Shown here: positions 44,090 to 53,103 of the stretch, piece by piece
How positions within the stretch are numbered: the first letter of the stretch is position 1
How the letters are laid out: the number at the start of each line of letters is the position of its first letter
Assembly (NCBI RefSeq): GCF_003112735.1
Contig: NZ_BFBR01000002.1
Location: 248,001 to 312,000, forward strand
DNA from: Candidatus Phycosocius bacilliformis
GTDB lineage: Bacteria > Pseudomonadota > Alphaproteobacteria > Caulobacterales > Aquidulcibacteraceae
Direction: 5' to 3'
Length of the DNA stretch: 64,000 bases
Position numbers and translations under genes: made by a program
Notes under the pieces: generated by a model
Databases searched by the model: none
What the model saw: only the letters and a program-made list of their open reading frames with translations
What the model was told of the DNA's origin: nothing

Positions 44090-45652
44090 ATGCTGGCGGT
44101 CGAACCCAGTTTTGAGGCCTTTGCCGCTGCTTATTCACAAGGACGCGGTGTGCCGCTACGTGCCCGCCGCGTCGATGACCTTGAGACCCCCGTTTCAGCG
44201 ATTGCCAAGCTTGGGGCCAACAAACTTGGCGCTTGCCTGTTTGAAAGTGTTGAAGGCGGCGAAACGCGGGGGCGCTACTCCATCGTCGCCTGTGACCCTG
44301 ATCTCATTTACCGGGTCGATGGGACTGGTGCCGCCGTCGCACCGATCGATGCGGCTGGCCAGGTTGGGGCCTATCAGCCCTGCGCGGATGAGCCTTTAAC
44401 CGCCTTGCGTCGCCTGTTGGCCGAGAGCGCATTGGATTTCCCGCCCGACCTCCCCCCTCCGGCTGCAGGGCTGTTCGGCTACCTCGCCTATGAGACGGTG
44501 CGGCGGGTGGAGCGCCTGCCGGAAACCCAGCCCGATCCAATTGGGGTGCCAGAGGCGCTGCTGGTGCGGCCACGGCTGGTGATTGTGTTTGATGGGGTCA
44601 AACAAGAATTGCTGTTGGTCACCCCAGTCCGTCCTCAGGCCGGATTGTCTGCATCAGCGGCTTATGAACAAGGTCGCGCCCGTCTTGAAGCTGCTTGGGC
44701 AATACTCGATGGGCCGACACCTTTGCGCGTGCCCTCGTTTGAAGCCCGCCCCAGCCCATTGGGTGAGGCCACGCCAAACATGAGTCCCGATGAATTCATG
44801 GCCAAGGTTGAAACGGCCAAGGACTATATTCGGGCAGGCGACATCTTTCAGGTGGTTCCGAGCCAGCGCTTTTCTGCGCCGTTTTCGGGTTCGGCCATTT
44901 CACTCTATCGCTCTTTGCGCCGTACCAATCCCTCGCCCTTCCTGTTTATGCTGCGAATGGATGGGTTTGACATCGTGGGTTCAAGCCCGGAGATCTTGGT
45001 ACGGCTGCGCGATGGCACGGTTACGATGCGCCCGATTGCAGGCACCAAGCCACGCGGGGCGACCCCAGCGCAAGACGAGGCCTTGGCCGAGGAATTGCTG
45101 AACGATCCAAAAGAGCGGGCAGAGCATCTGATGCTGCTTGATCTTGGCCGCAATGATGTGGGCCGGGTGGCACGTTCGAAACCCGGTGGCAATGAGGGAC
45201 CGGTGGGTGTGGGTCGCGGTGGTGTACGTGTCACCGAAAGCTTCAAGATCGAACGCTATAGCCATGTGATGCACATTGTCTCCAATGTCGAAGGCAGTTT
45301 GAAACCGGGCCTTGATGCGCTTGATGCGCTGTTGGCAGGTTTTCCAGCTGGCACGGTATCAGGTGCCCCCAAGGTGCGAGCGATGGAAATCATTGCCGAA
45401 CTCGAACCCCATGGCCGGGGTGTTTATGCCGGAGGCGTTGGCTATTTCTCAGCAGGCGGCGACATGGATTTATGCATCGCTTTGCGCACCGGTGTGTTGA
45501 AAGATGGTGTGCTGCACGCCCAAGCCGGCGCTGGGATTGTGTTGGATTCTGTCCCCATGAGTGAGCATCTTGAGTGCGTCAACAAGGCAAAGGCTCTCCT
45601 GCGGGCAGCAGAAGATGCCGGACGCTATGATGATGGGAGCAAATGCCCATGA
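44090..45652 (+). CDS. trpE: Anthranilate synthase component I
   Basis: 520 residues. With TrpG it converts chorismate and glutamine to anthranilate. The chorismate-binding domain shows FQVVPSQRFSAPF, SSPEILVR, the TKPRG motif and the C-terminal FPAGTVSGAPKVRAMEII. The N-terminal domain contains the LFESVEGGE regulatory region, so tryptophan feedback is expected. It overlaps trpG by 4 nt (ATGA). Confidence 0.95.
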   Translation: MLAVEPSFEAFAAAYSQGRGVPLRARRVDDLETPVSAIAKLGANKLGACLFESVEGGETRGRYSIVACDPDLIYRVDGTGAAVAPIDAAGQVGAYQPCADEPLTALRRLLAESALDFPPDLPPPAAGLFGYLAYETVRRVERLPETQPDPIGVPEALLVRPRLVIVFDGVKQELLLVTPVRPQAGLSASAAYEQGRARLEAAWAILDGPTPLRVPSFEARPSPLGEATPNMSPDEFMAKVETAKDYIRAGDIFQVVPSQRFSAPFSGSAISLYRSLRRTNPSPFLFMLRMDGFDIVGSSPEILVRLRDGTVTMRPIAGTKPRGATPAQDEALAEELLNDPKERAEHLMLLDLGRNDVGRVARSKPGGNEGPVGVGRGGVRVTESFKIERYSHVMHIVSNVEGSLKPGLDALDALLAGFPAGTVSGAPKVRAMEIIAELEPHGRGVYAGGVGYFSAGGDMDLCIALRTGVLKDGVLHAQAGAGIVLDSVPMSEHLECVNKAKALLRAAEDAGRYDDGSKCP

Positions 45653-46233
45653 AAATCCTGCTGATCGATAATTATGACAGCTTCACCTATAATCTTGTCC
45701 ATTATGTTGAGGAATTGGGTGCCAGCACCGATGTGGTGCGTAATGACCGTTTGAGCGTCGAAGAGGCCATTGCGCGCGCCGGGGATGGCATCATCATATC
45801 GCCGGGCCCCTGCACCCCGAATGAAGCCGGCATTTGTCTGGATTTGGTGCGCGCTTTGCCTGACGAAATCCCGCTTTTAGGTGTTTGCTTGGGTCATCAG
45901 GCCATTGGCCAAGCCTATGGCGGTACGGTTTTGCGCGCCAAGACCATTATGCATGGCAAGACATCCCGCATTTCCCATGCCGGGACTGGCTTGTTTGAAG
46001 GCCTGCCGGAACAATTCGAGGTCACGCGCTATCACTCTTTGTCTGTTGCGCGCGACAGCCTGCCCAATTGCTTGCGGGTTGATGCTTGGACCGCAGATGG
46101 TGAAATCATGGGCATGAGCCATGTCGCCAAGCCTGTATTTGGCGTTCAATTTCATCCAGAAAGCATTGCATCTGAGCATGGCCACGCGCTGATCCAGCGC
46201 TTTTTGAGGTCGAGCCAGAGGGTCGCGGCGTGA
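45649..46233 (+). CDS. trpG: Anthranilate synthase component II (glutamine amidotransferase)
   Basis: 194 residues. Class I glutaminase: LLIDNYDSFTYNLVHY at the start, the nucleophile C80 in GVCLGHQAIG and the His/Glu pair in VQFHPESI. ATG 45649 is preferred to ATG 45643: GGAG sits 9 nt upstream and the ATG overlaps the trpE stop as ATGA. It supplies ammonia to TrpE, and may also serve PabB if no separate pabA exists. Confidence 0.95.
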   Translation: MKILLIDNYDSFTYNLVHYVEELGASTDVVRNDRLSVEEAIARAGDGIIISPGPCTPNEAGICLDLVRALPDEIPLLGVCLGHQAIGQAYGGTVLRAKTIMHGKTSRISHAGTGLFEGLPEQFEVTRYHSLSVARDSLPNCLRVDAWTADGEIMGMSHVAKPVFGVQFHPESIASEHGHALIQRFLRSSQRVAA

Positions 46234-47255
46234 GTGAGGCGATCCAGCCAGCTTTGGCCAGCTTACGCAATGGCATAATACCAGCTCCAGACATGTTGGA
46301 TGCGGCCTTTAAGGCCATGCTCGATGGGCAGGCTACCCAAGCCCAGATTGGCGCTATTCTGATGGGGCTGGAACGGGTTGAGGTGACACCTGAAATGATC
46401 GCCTCAGGGGCGCGGGCCATGCGGGCTGCCATGACACCGGTTCATACCCCCCTTTCCTGCATCGACGTATGTGGCACCGGCGGGGATGGCTCGCATACGC
46501 TCAACATTTCCACCGCAGTGTCCTTTGTTCTGGCAGGATGTGGTCACAAGGTCGCCAAGCATGGCAATCGGGCCATGAGTTCGAAATCTGGGGCCGCAGA
46601 TGTGCTGGAGGCGCTCGGCGTAAAGCTTGACCTCTCCCCCGCCCGTTGCGCCGAGGCGCTGGCTGAGGTGGGCCTTGTCTTCCTGTTTGCCCAATCTCAC
46701 CACCCAGCCATGCGCCATGTTGGCCCCGCCCGGCGTGAACTTGGTTTTCGCACACTTTTCAATCTTCTAGGGCCCCTGTCTAATCCCGCCGGCGCACAGA
46801 GTCAGCTTCTGGGCGTTTTTGCCGATGACAAGCGCCGTCCCATGGCCGAGGCGCTACATGCTTTAGGGTGTCAGAGCGCCTGGGTGGTTCACGGGCATGG
46901 CGGGCTCGATGAAATCGCTTTATCGGGGCCAACCCGCGTCACGGCCTTGCGCGCGGGGAGTTTGGAGGATTTTGAGCTCCACCCATCTGATCTGGGCCTG
47001 CCCACTGCCCCACTTGAGGCGCTCAAAGGCGGTGATGCGGCACATAATGGCCGGGCCTTGCGCGCTTTGCTGGACGGTGAAACCGGCCCCTATCGCGACG
47101 TTGTGCTTCTCAATGCAGCCGCAGCCCTTGTTGCCACAGAATCTGCCTCAGACCTTCAATCCGCCTTGGCGGCCGCAGCCCACAGCCTCGACAGTGGTAA
47201 GGCCCGCGACACGCTTGAGGCGCTGATTGCCTTCACCAACCGGACGCCCGCATGA
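46230..47255 (+). CDS. trpD: Anthranilate phosphoribosyltransferase
   Basis: 341 residues. Joins anthranilate to PRPP. The PRPP loop [15 protein letters not shown] and [21 protein letters not shown] are diagnostic. It starts with GTG overlapping the trpG stop as GTGA and ends overlapping trpC by 4 nt, so the whole trpEGDC set is translationally coupled. Confidence 0.95.
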   Translation: MSEAIQPALASLRNGIIPAPDMLDAAFKAMLDGQATQAQIGAILMGLERVEVTPEMIASGARAMRAAMTPVHTPLSCIDVCGTGGDGSHTLNISTAVSFVLAGCGHKVAKHGNRAMSSKSGAADVLEALGVKLDLSPARCAEALAEVGLVFLFAQSHHPAMRHVGPARRELGFRTLFNLLGPLSNPAGAQSQLLGVFADDKRRPMAEALHALGCQSAWVVHGHGGLDEIALSGPTRVTALRAGSLEDFELHPSDLGLPTAPLEALKGGDAAHNGRALRALLDGETGPYRDVVLLNAAAALVATESASDLQSALAAAAHSLDSGKARDTLEALIAFTNRTPA

Positions 47256-48043
47256 GCGACACTCTGACCCGCATTCTGGCTTATAAGCGCGAGGAAGTCG
47301 CCGCCCGTAAGCCACAGCATTCTTTGGCAGATTTGGAAGCTTTGGCTCAAGGCCAAACTGCTCCGCGCGGGTTTACCGCCGCTTTGCGCCAAGCAGCCTT
47401 GTCCCGGCCTGCGCTGATTGCCGAGATCAAGAAAGCCAGCCCGTCCAAAGGCCTCATCCGTGCCGATTTTGAGCCAGCCGCTTTGGCCCAAGCCTATGAA
47501 CAGGGTGGGGCGGCCTGCCTTTCTGTGCTGACTGACGCACCAGGGTTTCAAGGCCATGAAGATTATCTGGTTGCGGCACGGGCCGCGACCACCCTGCCCT
47601 GTCTGCGTAAGGATTTCATGATTGATCCGTGGCAGATCGCCGAAAGCCGGGCCTTTGGGGCCGACGCCATTTTGGTGATCATGGCTGCTGTGGATGATGC
47701 CTTAGCGGCCGATCTTGTCGCGACCGCTCAACATTATGGCATGGACGCTTTGATCGAGACCCATGATGAGGCGGAAATGGACCGGGCCCTGCGGCTGAAT
47801 GTTGATCTGGTAGGCGTCAATAATCGCAATCTCAAAACCTTTGTCACGGACCTCTCCACCACCGCACGGCTTGCGCCCAAAGTGCCCGACACCTGCTTGC
47901 TCGTGGCCGAAAGCGGGATCAACACTGCTTCTGACATCACCCAGCTGCAAACAATTGGGGCCAAGGCCTTTTTGATCGGCGAAAGCCTGATGCGGCAGGA
48001 TGATGTCTGTGCAGCAACACGGACAATCTTGGGGATGGAGTGA
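47252..48043 (+). CDS. trpC: Indole-3-glycerol phosphate synthase
   Basis: 263-residue TIM-barrel enzyme. Signatures: [37 protein letters not shown] and the C-terminal ESGI plus GESLM phosphate site. It is not fused to TrpF. It is the last gene of the operon; trpF, trpB and trpA must lie elsewhere. No clear terminator follows before the convergent acetyltransferase gene 50 nt away. Confidence 0.96.
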   Translation: MSDTLTRILAYKREEVAARKPQHSLADLEALAQGQTAPRGFTAALRQAALSRPALIAEIKKASPSKGLIRADFEPAALAQAYEQGGAACLSVLTDAPGFQGHEDYLVAARAATTLPCLRKDFMIDPWQIAESRAFGADAILVIMAAVDDALAADLVATAQHYGMDALIETHDEAEMDRALRLNVDLVGVNNRNLKTFVTDLSTTARLAPKVPDTCLLVAESGINTASDITQLQTIGAKAFLIGESLMRQDDVCAATRTILGME

Positions 48044-48093
48044 CCGAAGCATTCGGCGAGGATTGCATCACCCCCAGATGAGCAGCGCCCCCC

Positions 48094-48543
48094 TCACAAC
48101 CCTTTATAAAACAGGATTTTCGTGGGTTCGCCCGGCGTGACGTCAAGGCCTGCGACCATGTATCCAGCCTTGAGATTGAGGATGGCCATTGCTTGATTGG
48201 GTTGTCGGGTTGCGGTCTCAAGCCCGCGAAAGCCTGCCGTTTTGGCCCAAGCATGTTGGGCGTCCATCAAGGCAGCGGCGATGCCTTGGCCACGCACATC
48301 GGGGGCAACGCCACCCATCCAGGAGTTGAAGACACCGCGGTTACGTTCATAGCCCAGTTTGAGGCCAATGACCCGCCCCGCTTGATCGACCGCAACATGC
48401 GCATTGAGCGCACGGCGTCCCTGCAGCTTTTCAGCAAAATTCGACCAGTCATCGGGCAGAACCACATCAAGAAATGCGGCTAGAACCTCTGCCTGTGCGA
48501 TACAGCGCGGACCATCCCACTGCTCAATCTGATAGACTTGCAT
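48094..48543 (-). CDS. GNAT family N-acetyltransferase
   Basis: 149 residues from ATG 48543 (an ATG 8 codons upstream is possible). GNAT motif A is visible as GVAPDVRGQGIAAALMDA, with motif B in the AILNLKAGYMVAG region. The acyl acceptor is unknown. It is convergent with trpC and divergent from the MaoC-like gene. Confidence 0.83.
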   Translation of the reverse strand: MQVYQIEQWDGPRCIAQAEVLAAFLDVVLPDDWSNFAEKLQGRRALNAHVAVDQAGRVIGLKLGYERNRGVFNSWMGGVAPDVRGQGIAAALMDAQHAWAKTAGFRGLETATRQPNQAMAILNLKAGYMVAGLDVTPGEPTKILFYKGL

Positions 48544-48623
48544 CAATTCAACCCCCGACCTCGACATGGCCTAGCGAGCGCGTTAGACCAACCCCCTAAA
48601 ATCAACAAATGGGAGCCACACAC

Positions 48624-49073
48624 ATGACCAAAACCACAAGTTTCGACAAGCTCGCCGACCTCGCAGGGCAAGAATTGGGCGCTTCGGACTGGCTGTTGAT
48701 CGACCAAGACCGGGTCAATCTGTTTGCCGACGCCACTGGCGACCATCAGTGGATCCATGTTGATGTGCCACGCGCGACCAAGGAAATGGGTGGGCCAATT
48801 GCCCATGGGTTCTTGACGCTGTCCTTGATTCCTTTCCTTGGCAAAGACATTCTCAAGGTCGAAGGTGTCAGCCGCGGGATCAATTATGGCCTGAACAAAG
48901 TCCGCTTCACCAATATGGTCAAAGTAGGCTCGAAGGTGCGCGCTGTGCAAAAGCTGTTGAGTGTGGAACCTAAGTCCGGCGGCCTGATGCTGACCAGTGA
49001 AATCACCATCGAAATCGACGGCGATCCTCGCCCGGCCTGCGTCGCTGAGACCGTCAGCTTGATATTTGCCTAA
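48624..49073 (+). CDS. MaoC family dehydratase (R-specific enoyl-CoA hydratase-like)
   Basis: 149 residues from ATG 48624 (GGGAG 8 nt upstream). Hot-dog fold with the hydratase motif: DQDRVNLFADATGDHQWIH supplies Asp and His, followed by GGPIAHGFLTLSLIP. Family members hydrate trans-2-enoyl-CoA to (R)-3-hydroxyacyl-CoA, a route that could feed PhaC, although NodN-like members have other uses. RidA-family gene follows after 17 nt. Confidence 0.87.
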   Translation: MTKTTSFDKLADLAGQELGASDWLLIDQDRVNLFADATGDHQWIHVDVPRATKEMGGPIAHGFLTLSLIPFLGKDILKVEGVSRGINYGLNKVRFTNMVKVGSKVRAVQKLLSVEPKSGGLMLTSEITIEIDGDPRPACVAETVSLIFA

Positions 49074-49090
49074 TCGATAAAGGAGCCATG

Positions 49091-49555
49091 ATGTCTCGCA
49101 TTGAAGCCCGCCTGAGCGAATTGGGTATTGTCCTGCCCAACCCGCCTGCCCCCGTGGCCAGCTATGTGCCTTTTACAAGAGTGGGCAATCTGATCCATGT
49201 TTCAGGCCAGGTATCACGTGGTGCCGACGGCGATCATCTGGGCCGCTTGGGTGGGGGCTTAAGCCTTGAGCAAGGCCAAGCGGCTGCCCGTGTCTGTGGG
49301 CTCAACCTGTTGGCACAGCTGAAGGCTGCCTGCGCGGGCGATCTTGATCGTGTGGTTCAGGTGGTCAAGCTCAATGGCTTTGTGAACGTCACCCCGGACT
49401 TCAACCCAATCCCGCAGGTCATGAACGGCTGTTCTGACCTGATGGTGGAAGTCCTCGGCGAGGCTGGCAAGCATGCCCGTTCTGCCGTGGGCGTCGCCAA
49501 TCTGCCCATGGGTTTTGCTGTTGAGGTCGATGGGGTGTTTGAAATCGCATCGTGA
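49091..49555 (+). CDS. RidA/YjgF/UK114 family protein
   Basis: 154 residues from ATG 49091; the ATG at 49088 is too close to the AGGAG site. Core motifs: GNLIHVSGQVSRGADG, GQAAARVCGLNLLAQL and the C-terminal GEAGKHARSAVGVANLPMGFAVEV with the conserved arginine. The length matches the RidA group that deaminates reactive enamines/imines. It is likely co-transcribed with the MaoC gene. Confidence 0.88.
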   Translation: MSRIEARLSELGIVLPNPPAPVASYVPFTRVGNLIHVSGQVSRGADGDHLGRLGGGLSLEQGQAAARVCGLNLLAQLKAACAGDLDRVVQVVKLNGFVNVTPDFNPIPQVMNGCSDLMVEVLGEAGKHARSAVGVANLPMGFAVEVDGVFEIAS

Positions 49556-49627
49556 GCGTGATGGTCGCCCATGCGCCAAGCTGGGCGATCAAACCTCCTT
49601 CCAAAAGGGGTGAGCCGATCTGCGCCC

Positions 49628-50098
49628 CTAGTGCCGTGGGGCCCTGCTGGCCAAGAGTTCAGCCCGCACGCGAAGGGATTTGCGGGCATAGGAAATCTCC
49701 ACCAGGAATGACACCAGCCCACCGATCAGCGAGGCCATGGTGGCGATAAACAACAGGGCGACAACGCGCGACAGATCAAGCGCAATCAATTCGACTGAAA
49801 ACAAGGTGACGATCAACAAGCACACCAACAAGATCGCAAAAGTCGACAGGCTGATGGCATTGTGAATCCACGTCATACGCCGATCCAGCACACGTAATTC
49901 TGTAAGATGGCGGGCTCGCTGGTGGCCCGATGAGGCGGGGTCATCCAAGTCTTGCTCAATCGCGCGACCCCGATCAACAACGCGCGCCAAACGCGACGTC
50001 AAGACATTGAGCAAAGTGCCAATCCCTGCAATCAGGAACACAGGCGCAATGGACAATTGGATGATCTGGGCTATGTCGTGAGAGGATGCAAGCGGCAT
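49628..50098 (-). CDS. DUF2721 family membrane protein
   Basis: 156 residues with three hydrophobic helices: about 11-32, 80-102 and 109-133. The first is followed by SRLARVVDRGRAIEQDL, the DUF2721 hallmark (short cytoplasmic basic loop). Function unknown. It converges on the RidA gene and diverges from the FemAB-like gene. Confidence 0.82.
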   Translation of the reverse strand: MPLASSHDIAQIIQLSIAPVFLIAGIGTLLNVLTSRLARVVDRGRAIEQDLDDPASSGHQRARHLTELRVLDRRMTWIHNAISLSTFAILLVCLLIVTLFSVELIALDLSRVVALLFIATMASLIGGLVSFLVEISYARKSLRVRAELLASRAPRH

Positions 50099-50200
50099 AC
50101 GAACAGATTAGACCGTGATGATCAAAAGGTCGAGGTGGAGCCGATCGCGCGGTGTCAGTGCACGAGAATTGGCGGGTGACAGGATGGGTAAGAGGTTGCA

Positions 50201-51406
50201 ATGACATCTGAAACCTCCAGCGATCAGCCCGAAAAACAATTCAGGATCAAGATTATCCACAGCTTTGGTGATATTGCTCGCGAAGAATGGGATCGCCTTG
50301 CCAATCCGCCGGATCAGCCCTTCGACCCATTCCTGACATGGGATTTTCTGGAAGCCTTGGAGGCCAGTGGCTGTGCGACCAGTTTTACCGGTTGGGCCGG
50401 TCGCCACCTGATCTGCCAAGACGACAGCGGAGCATATGTTGGCTTGATGCCACTCTGGCTCAAGACCCATTCCCAGGGCGAATATATTTTCGACCACAAT
50501 TTTGCGGATGCTTGGCAACGCGCAGGCGGACGTTGGTATCCCAAGCTAACCAGCGCGGTCCCCTTCACGCCCGTGCCCGGCCGCAGGTTTTTGGTGCCAA
50601 ATGGTCCTGACCAACAGATGGTGCGCAATGCCATGATCAATGGCCTCGAGCAGATTGGGGCGGCGAGCGGTTTGGCGACTGTCCAAGTCAATTTTGCCAA
50701 AGACGCGGATCTGGCTGCCTTGCAATCTGCACGCTGGCTGCTGCGTGAAGACCGGCAATTCCATTTCTTTAATCAAGGCTATGGCTCATTTGAGGACTTT
50801 CTCGGTGAGCTGTCCTCCGATAAGCGCAAAAACCTACGCAAGGAACGCGCGAAGGCCCAAGAGGGTCTTGAGATTGTGCGTTTAAGTGGGCGCGAGATTG
50901 AAGAAGTCCATTGGGACCATTTTTTCGCCTGTTATCAGGACACGGGTGCGCGCAAATGGGGTAGACCCTATTTGAACCGCGCTTTCTTTTCGCTGCTGGG
51001 CGAACGCCTTGCCGATCATCTGGTCCTGATCCTCGCCCGACAGGATGGTGAATTCATCGCGTCGGCGCTGAATTTTCTCGGATCTGACACGCTTTATGGA
51101 CGCTGGTGGGGCCGGCTGGCGGATCGGCCCTTCCTGCATTTTGAGCTTTGTTATTATCAGGCCATCGATGAAGCGATTGCCCGAGGGCTCAAACGTGTCG
51201 AAGCCGGCGCACAGGGCGGCCATAAGCTGGCTCGCGGCTATGTTCCTGTAACCACCTGGCAGGCAAGCTGGATTGGGGATCCAGGCCTCCGGGCGGCAAT
51301 TGGCGACTATCTAGCCCATGAAAGTGCTGCCATGGCAGATGATAATGACTGGCTCAACGCCAGAACCCCATTCCGACACGATGTTCGACAGGCGGATGGA
51401 CAATAG
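50201..51406 (+). CDS. FemAB/GNAT-like acyltransferase (COG3146, DUF482)
   Basis: 401 residues in two GNAT-like halves. Landmarks: FDPFLTWDFLEALEASGC near the N-terminus, SDKRKNLRKERAK in the middle, and FLGSDTLYGRWWG and VEAGAQGGHKLARGYVP toward the end. These fit the peptidoglycan-biosynthesis/recognition family whose biochemical role is not settled. No signal peptide is visible, so it is cytoplasmic. A 173-nt spacer follows before the OmdA-like gene. Confidence 0.85.
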   Translation: MTSETSSDQPEKQFRIKIIHSFGDIAREEWDRLANPPDQPFDPFLTWDFLEALEASGCATSFTGWAGRHLICQDDSGAYVGLMPLWLKTHSQGEYIFDHNFADAWQRAGGRWYPKLTSAVPFTPVPGRRFLVPNGPDQQMVRNAMINGLEQIGAASGLATVQVNFAKDADLAALQSARWLLREDRQFHFFNQGYGSFEDFLGELSSDKRKNLRKERAKAQEGLEIVRLSGREIEEVHWDHFFACYQDTGARKWGRPYLNRAFFSLLGERLADHLVLILARQDGEFIASALNFLGSDTLYGRWWGRLADRPFLHFELCYYQAIDEAIARGLKRVEAGAQGGHKLARGYVPVTTWQASWIGDPGLRAAIGDYLAHESAAMADDNDWLNARTPFRHDVRQADGQ

Positions 51407-51579
51407 GTCGCAGGGCGCTTTGCCTTCCCAATAGGGCAACCCGTGTTAGCTTACCTCTCAGGTCTGTTCAGGTAAAAGCCCCGCAAAATGCGGTCTTCCT
51501 GACGGATTATCCAGCAGAGCTCCGGTGGTCGACGACCTGACTGCCGGTCGACATCTGCCAGAGGAAACGGTGACACGCT

Positions 51580-51792
51580 ATGGGAGTGCTTATTCAGGAC
51601 TTTGAAATGGCTCTCGCCCGCGATGAGCGCGCGCGGCAAACCTTTACTTGGCTGGCCCCCAGCCATCGCAATGATTTTGTTATCTGGATCGACGCCGCAG
51701 TCGCGGCGACTGATCGGCGTAGTCGTATCCGCACTGCGCTTGATATTCTCGCCGGTCGAGATGGCGAGCGGCTGAAAACTGAATCTGCCTAA
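51580..51792 (+). CDS. Small OmdA-domain protein (YdeI-related C-terminal segment)
   Basis: 70 residues: APSHRNDFVIWIDAAVAATDRRSRIRTALDIL matches the helical end of YdeI/OmdA proteins (pattern P-S-x-R-x-x-x-V-x-W-I ... R-x-x-R-I). Full family members are ~190 residues, so this is a stand-alone end domain or remnant. An in-frame stop lies two codons before ATG 51580, so no larger N-terminus is present. The ribosome site is distant. The function of the domain is unclear. Confidence 0.6.
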   Translation: MGVLIQDFEMALARDERARQTFTWLAPSHRNDFVIWIDAAVAATDRRSRIRTALDILAGRDGERLKTESA

Positions 51793-51881
51793 GGCCAAGC
51801 CCAGCAGTCAAGTTGCGACGTGCCTGAGACTTTCAGCATCGGCGGGAATCGCGCAAGGGTGGTCTCAGAAAGGCCACCGCC

Positions 51882-52313
51882 ATGCATTTGTCCGCGCCCT
51901 ATGACCCCAATAACATCTTTGCCAAAATTCTGCGCGGAGAGATGCCGTGCCTGAAAGTCTATGAAGACGCGGTATGCTTGGCATTTCTCGATATCTTCCC
52001 GCAAGCGCCCGGCCACACGTTGGTCATCCCGAAGCATGCCGCAACCAATATCTTGACCCTGCCAACCGAGGCCATCGGGCCCTATATGGCCAGTGTTCAG
52101 AAGGTCGCCCACGCGGTTCAAAAGGCATTTCAGGCCGAGGGTCTGACCATCTTCCAATTTAATGGCGCAGCAGGCGGCCAAACTGTCTTTCATTTGCACG
52201 TCCACATCATCCCCCGCATGGATGGCGTAAGTCTGAAAGGTCATGGTCAGGCTGGTAAGGCCGATGAGGACAGTCTCAAAACCCATCAAGCCGCCATCAT
52301 GGCCGCATTTTAG
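51882..52313 (+). CDS. HIT family nucleotide hydrolase/transferase
   Basis: 143 residues with the triad motif HLHVHIIPR near residues 105-113 and the N-terminal NIFAKILRGEMPCLKVYED typical of HinT-like proteins. It likely hydrolyses purine nucleoside phosphoramidates or dinucleotides in the cytoplasm. The next gene starts 9 nt after the stop, suggesting co-transcription. Confidence 0.9.
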   Translation: MHLSAPYDPNNIFAKILRGEMPCLKVYEDAVCLAFLDIFPQAPGHTLVIPKHAATNILTLPTEAIGPYMASVQKVAHAVQKAFQAEGLTIFQFNGAAGGQTVFHLHVHIIPRMDGVSLKGHGQAGKADEDSLKTHQAAIMAAF

Positions 52314-52322
52314 GCCACAGCC

Positions 52323-53030
52323 ATGGCTTACCGGACCATCAATGCCGATCTGGTACTGGTCACGCTCGAGAAGCTACAGCAACGGATTTTGGCCCGCTTT
52401 CCGGATGCAGGGCTCGGAAAAGTGTGTGGCGAGTTGCAAAGTCTGGCCCGCGAAGCCAACGGGCGTGTAACCCGTCTGGTGCGGCCGATCATCTGGGTCC
52501 GGCTTGGCGTTGGACTGGTGATTCTAGCCGGCTTAATCATGGCTGGGATCGGGCTGCGTGCCCTCAATCTGGAAGCGCATGAAACCGAAATGCTGTCGGT
52601 GGTGTCTGGTCTTGAATCAGCCGTCAATCTGATGCTGGTCGTGGGTGCCGGGGTCTATTCACTCACCAGTCTGGAAGCACGCGTCAAACGCCATGATGCC
52701 ATGACCGGCCTGCATGAGTTGCGCTCCATTATCCATGTCATCGACATGCACCAATTGACCAAAGACCCCGTCATGTTGGGCGGCGCCCGGACCCAAGTCA
52801 GCCCAGACCACAAGCTGAGCCCTTTTGAACTGGTGCGTTATCTCGACTATTGTTCTGAAATGCTGTCGCTCTCAGGCAAGCTCGCAGCCTTATATGCCCA
52901 AGACTTCAATGATCCCGATGTCATTGATGCGGCCTCAGATATTGAGCAATTGGCCACCAATCTGTCCCAGAAAGTTTGGCAAAAGATCACCATCGTGCAA
53001 ACCAGCCACGACATTGCGGCCACAGCTTAA
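52323..53030 (+). CDS. Unknown protein with two transmembrane helices
   Basis: 235 residues, no family recognised. An N-terminal helical part (~1-55) is followed by two hydrophobic segments at about 59-80 (VRLGVGLVILAGLIMAGIG) and 95-112, then a ~120-residue soluble C-terminus that looks all-helical (RHDAMTGLHELRSIIHVIDMHQLTKDP; SPFELVRYLDYCSEMLSLSGKLAALYA). Both ends should face the same side of the membrane. It is closely linked to the HIT gene upstream and 73 nt from the repeat protein downstream. It looks conserved and non-mobile in composition. Confidence 0.75.
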   Translation: MAYRTINADLVLVTLEKLQQRILARFPDAGLGKVCGELQSLAREANGRVTRLVRPIIWVRLGVGLVILAGLIMAGIGLRALNLEAHETEMLSVVSGLESAVNLMLVVGAGVYSLTSLEARVKRHDAMTGLHELRSIIHVIDMHQLTKDPVMLGGARTQVSPDHKLSPFELVRYLDYCSEMLSLSGKLAALYAQDFNDPDVIDAASDIEQLATNLSQKVWQKITIVQTSHDIAATA

Positions 53031-53103
53031 CTCATGTCCGGTCCCATTTAGGCAATTGTAACGCAGGGTGTGGCATAGTCGTTGGGTGAGTAGGAGTCAT
53101 CCG

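Noticed and set aside
51451-51798. 115-codon frame on the - strand overlapping the OmdA-like gene
   Set aside because: The + strand frame matches a known domain; the - strand frame has no motif.
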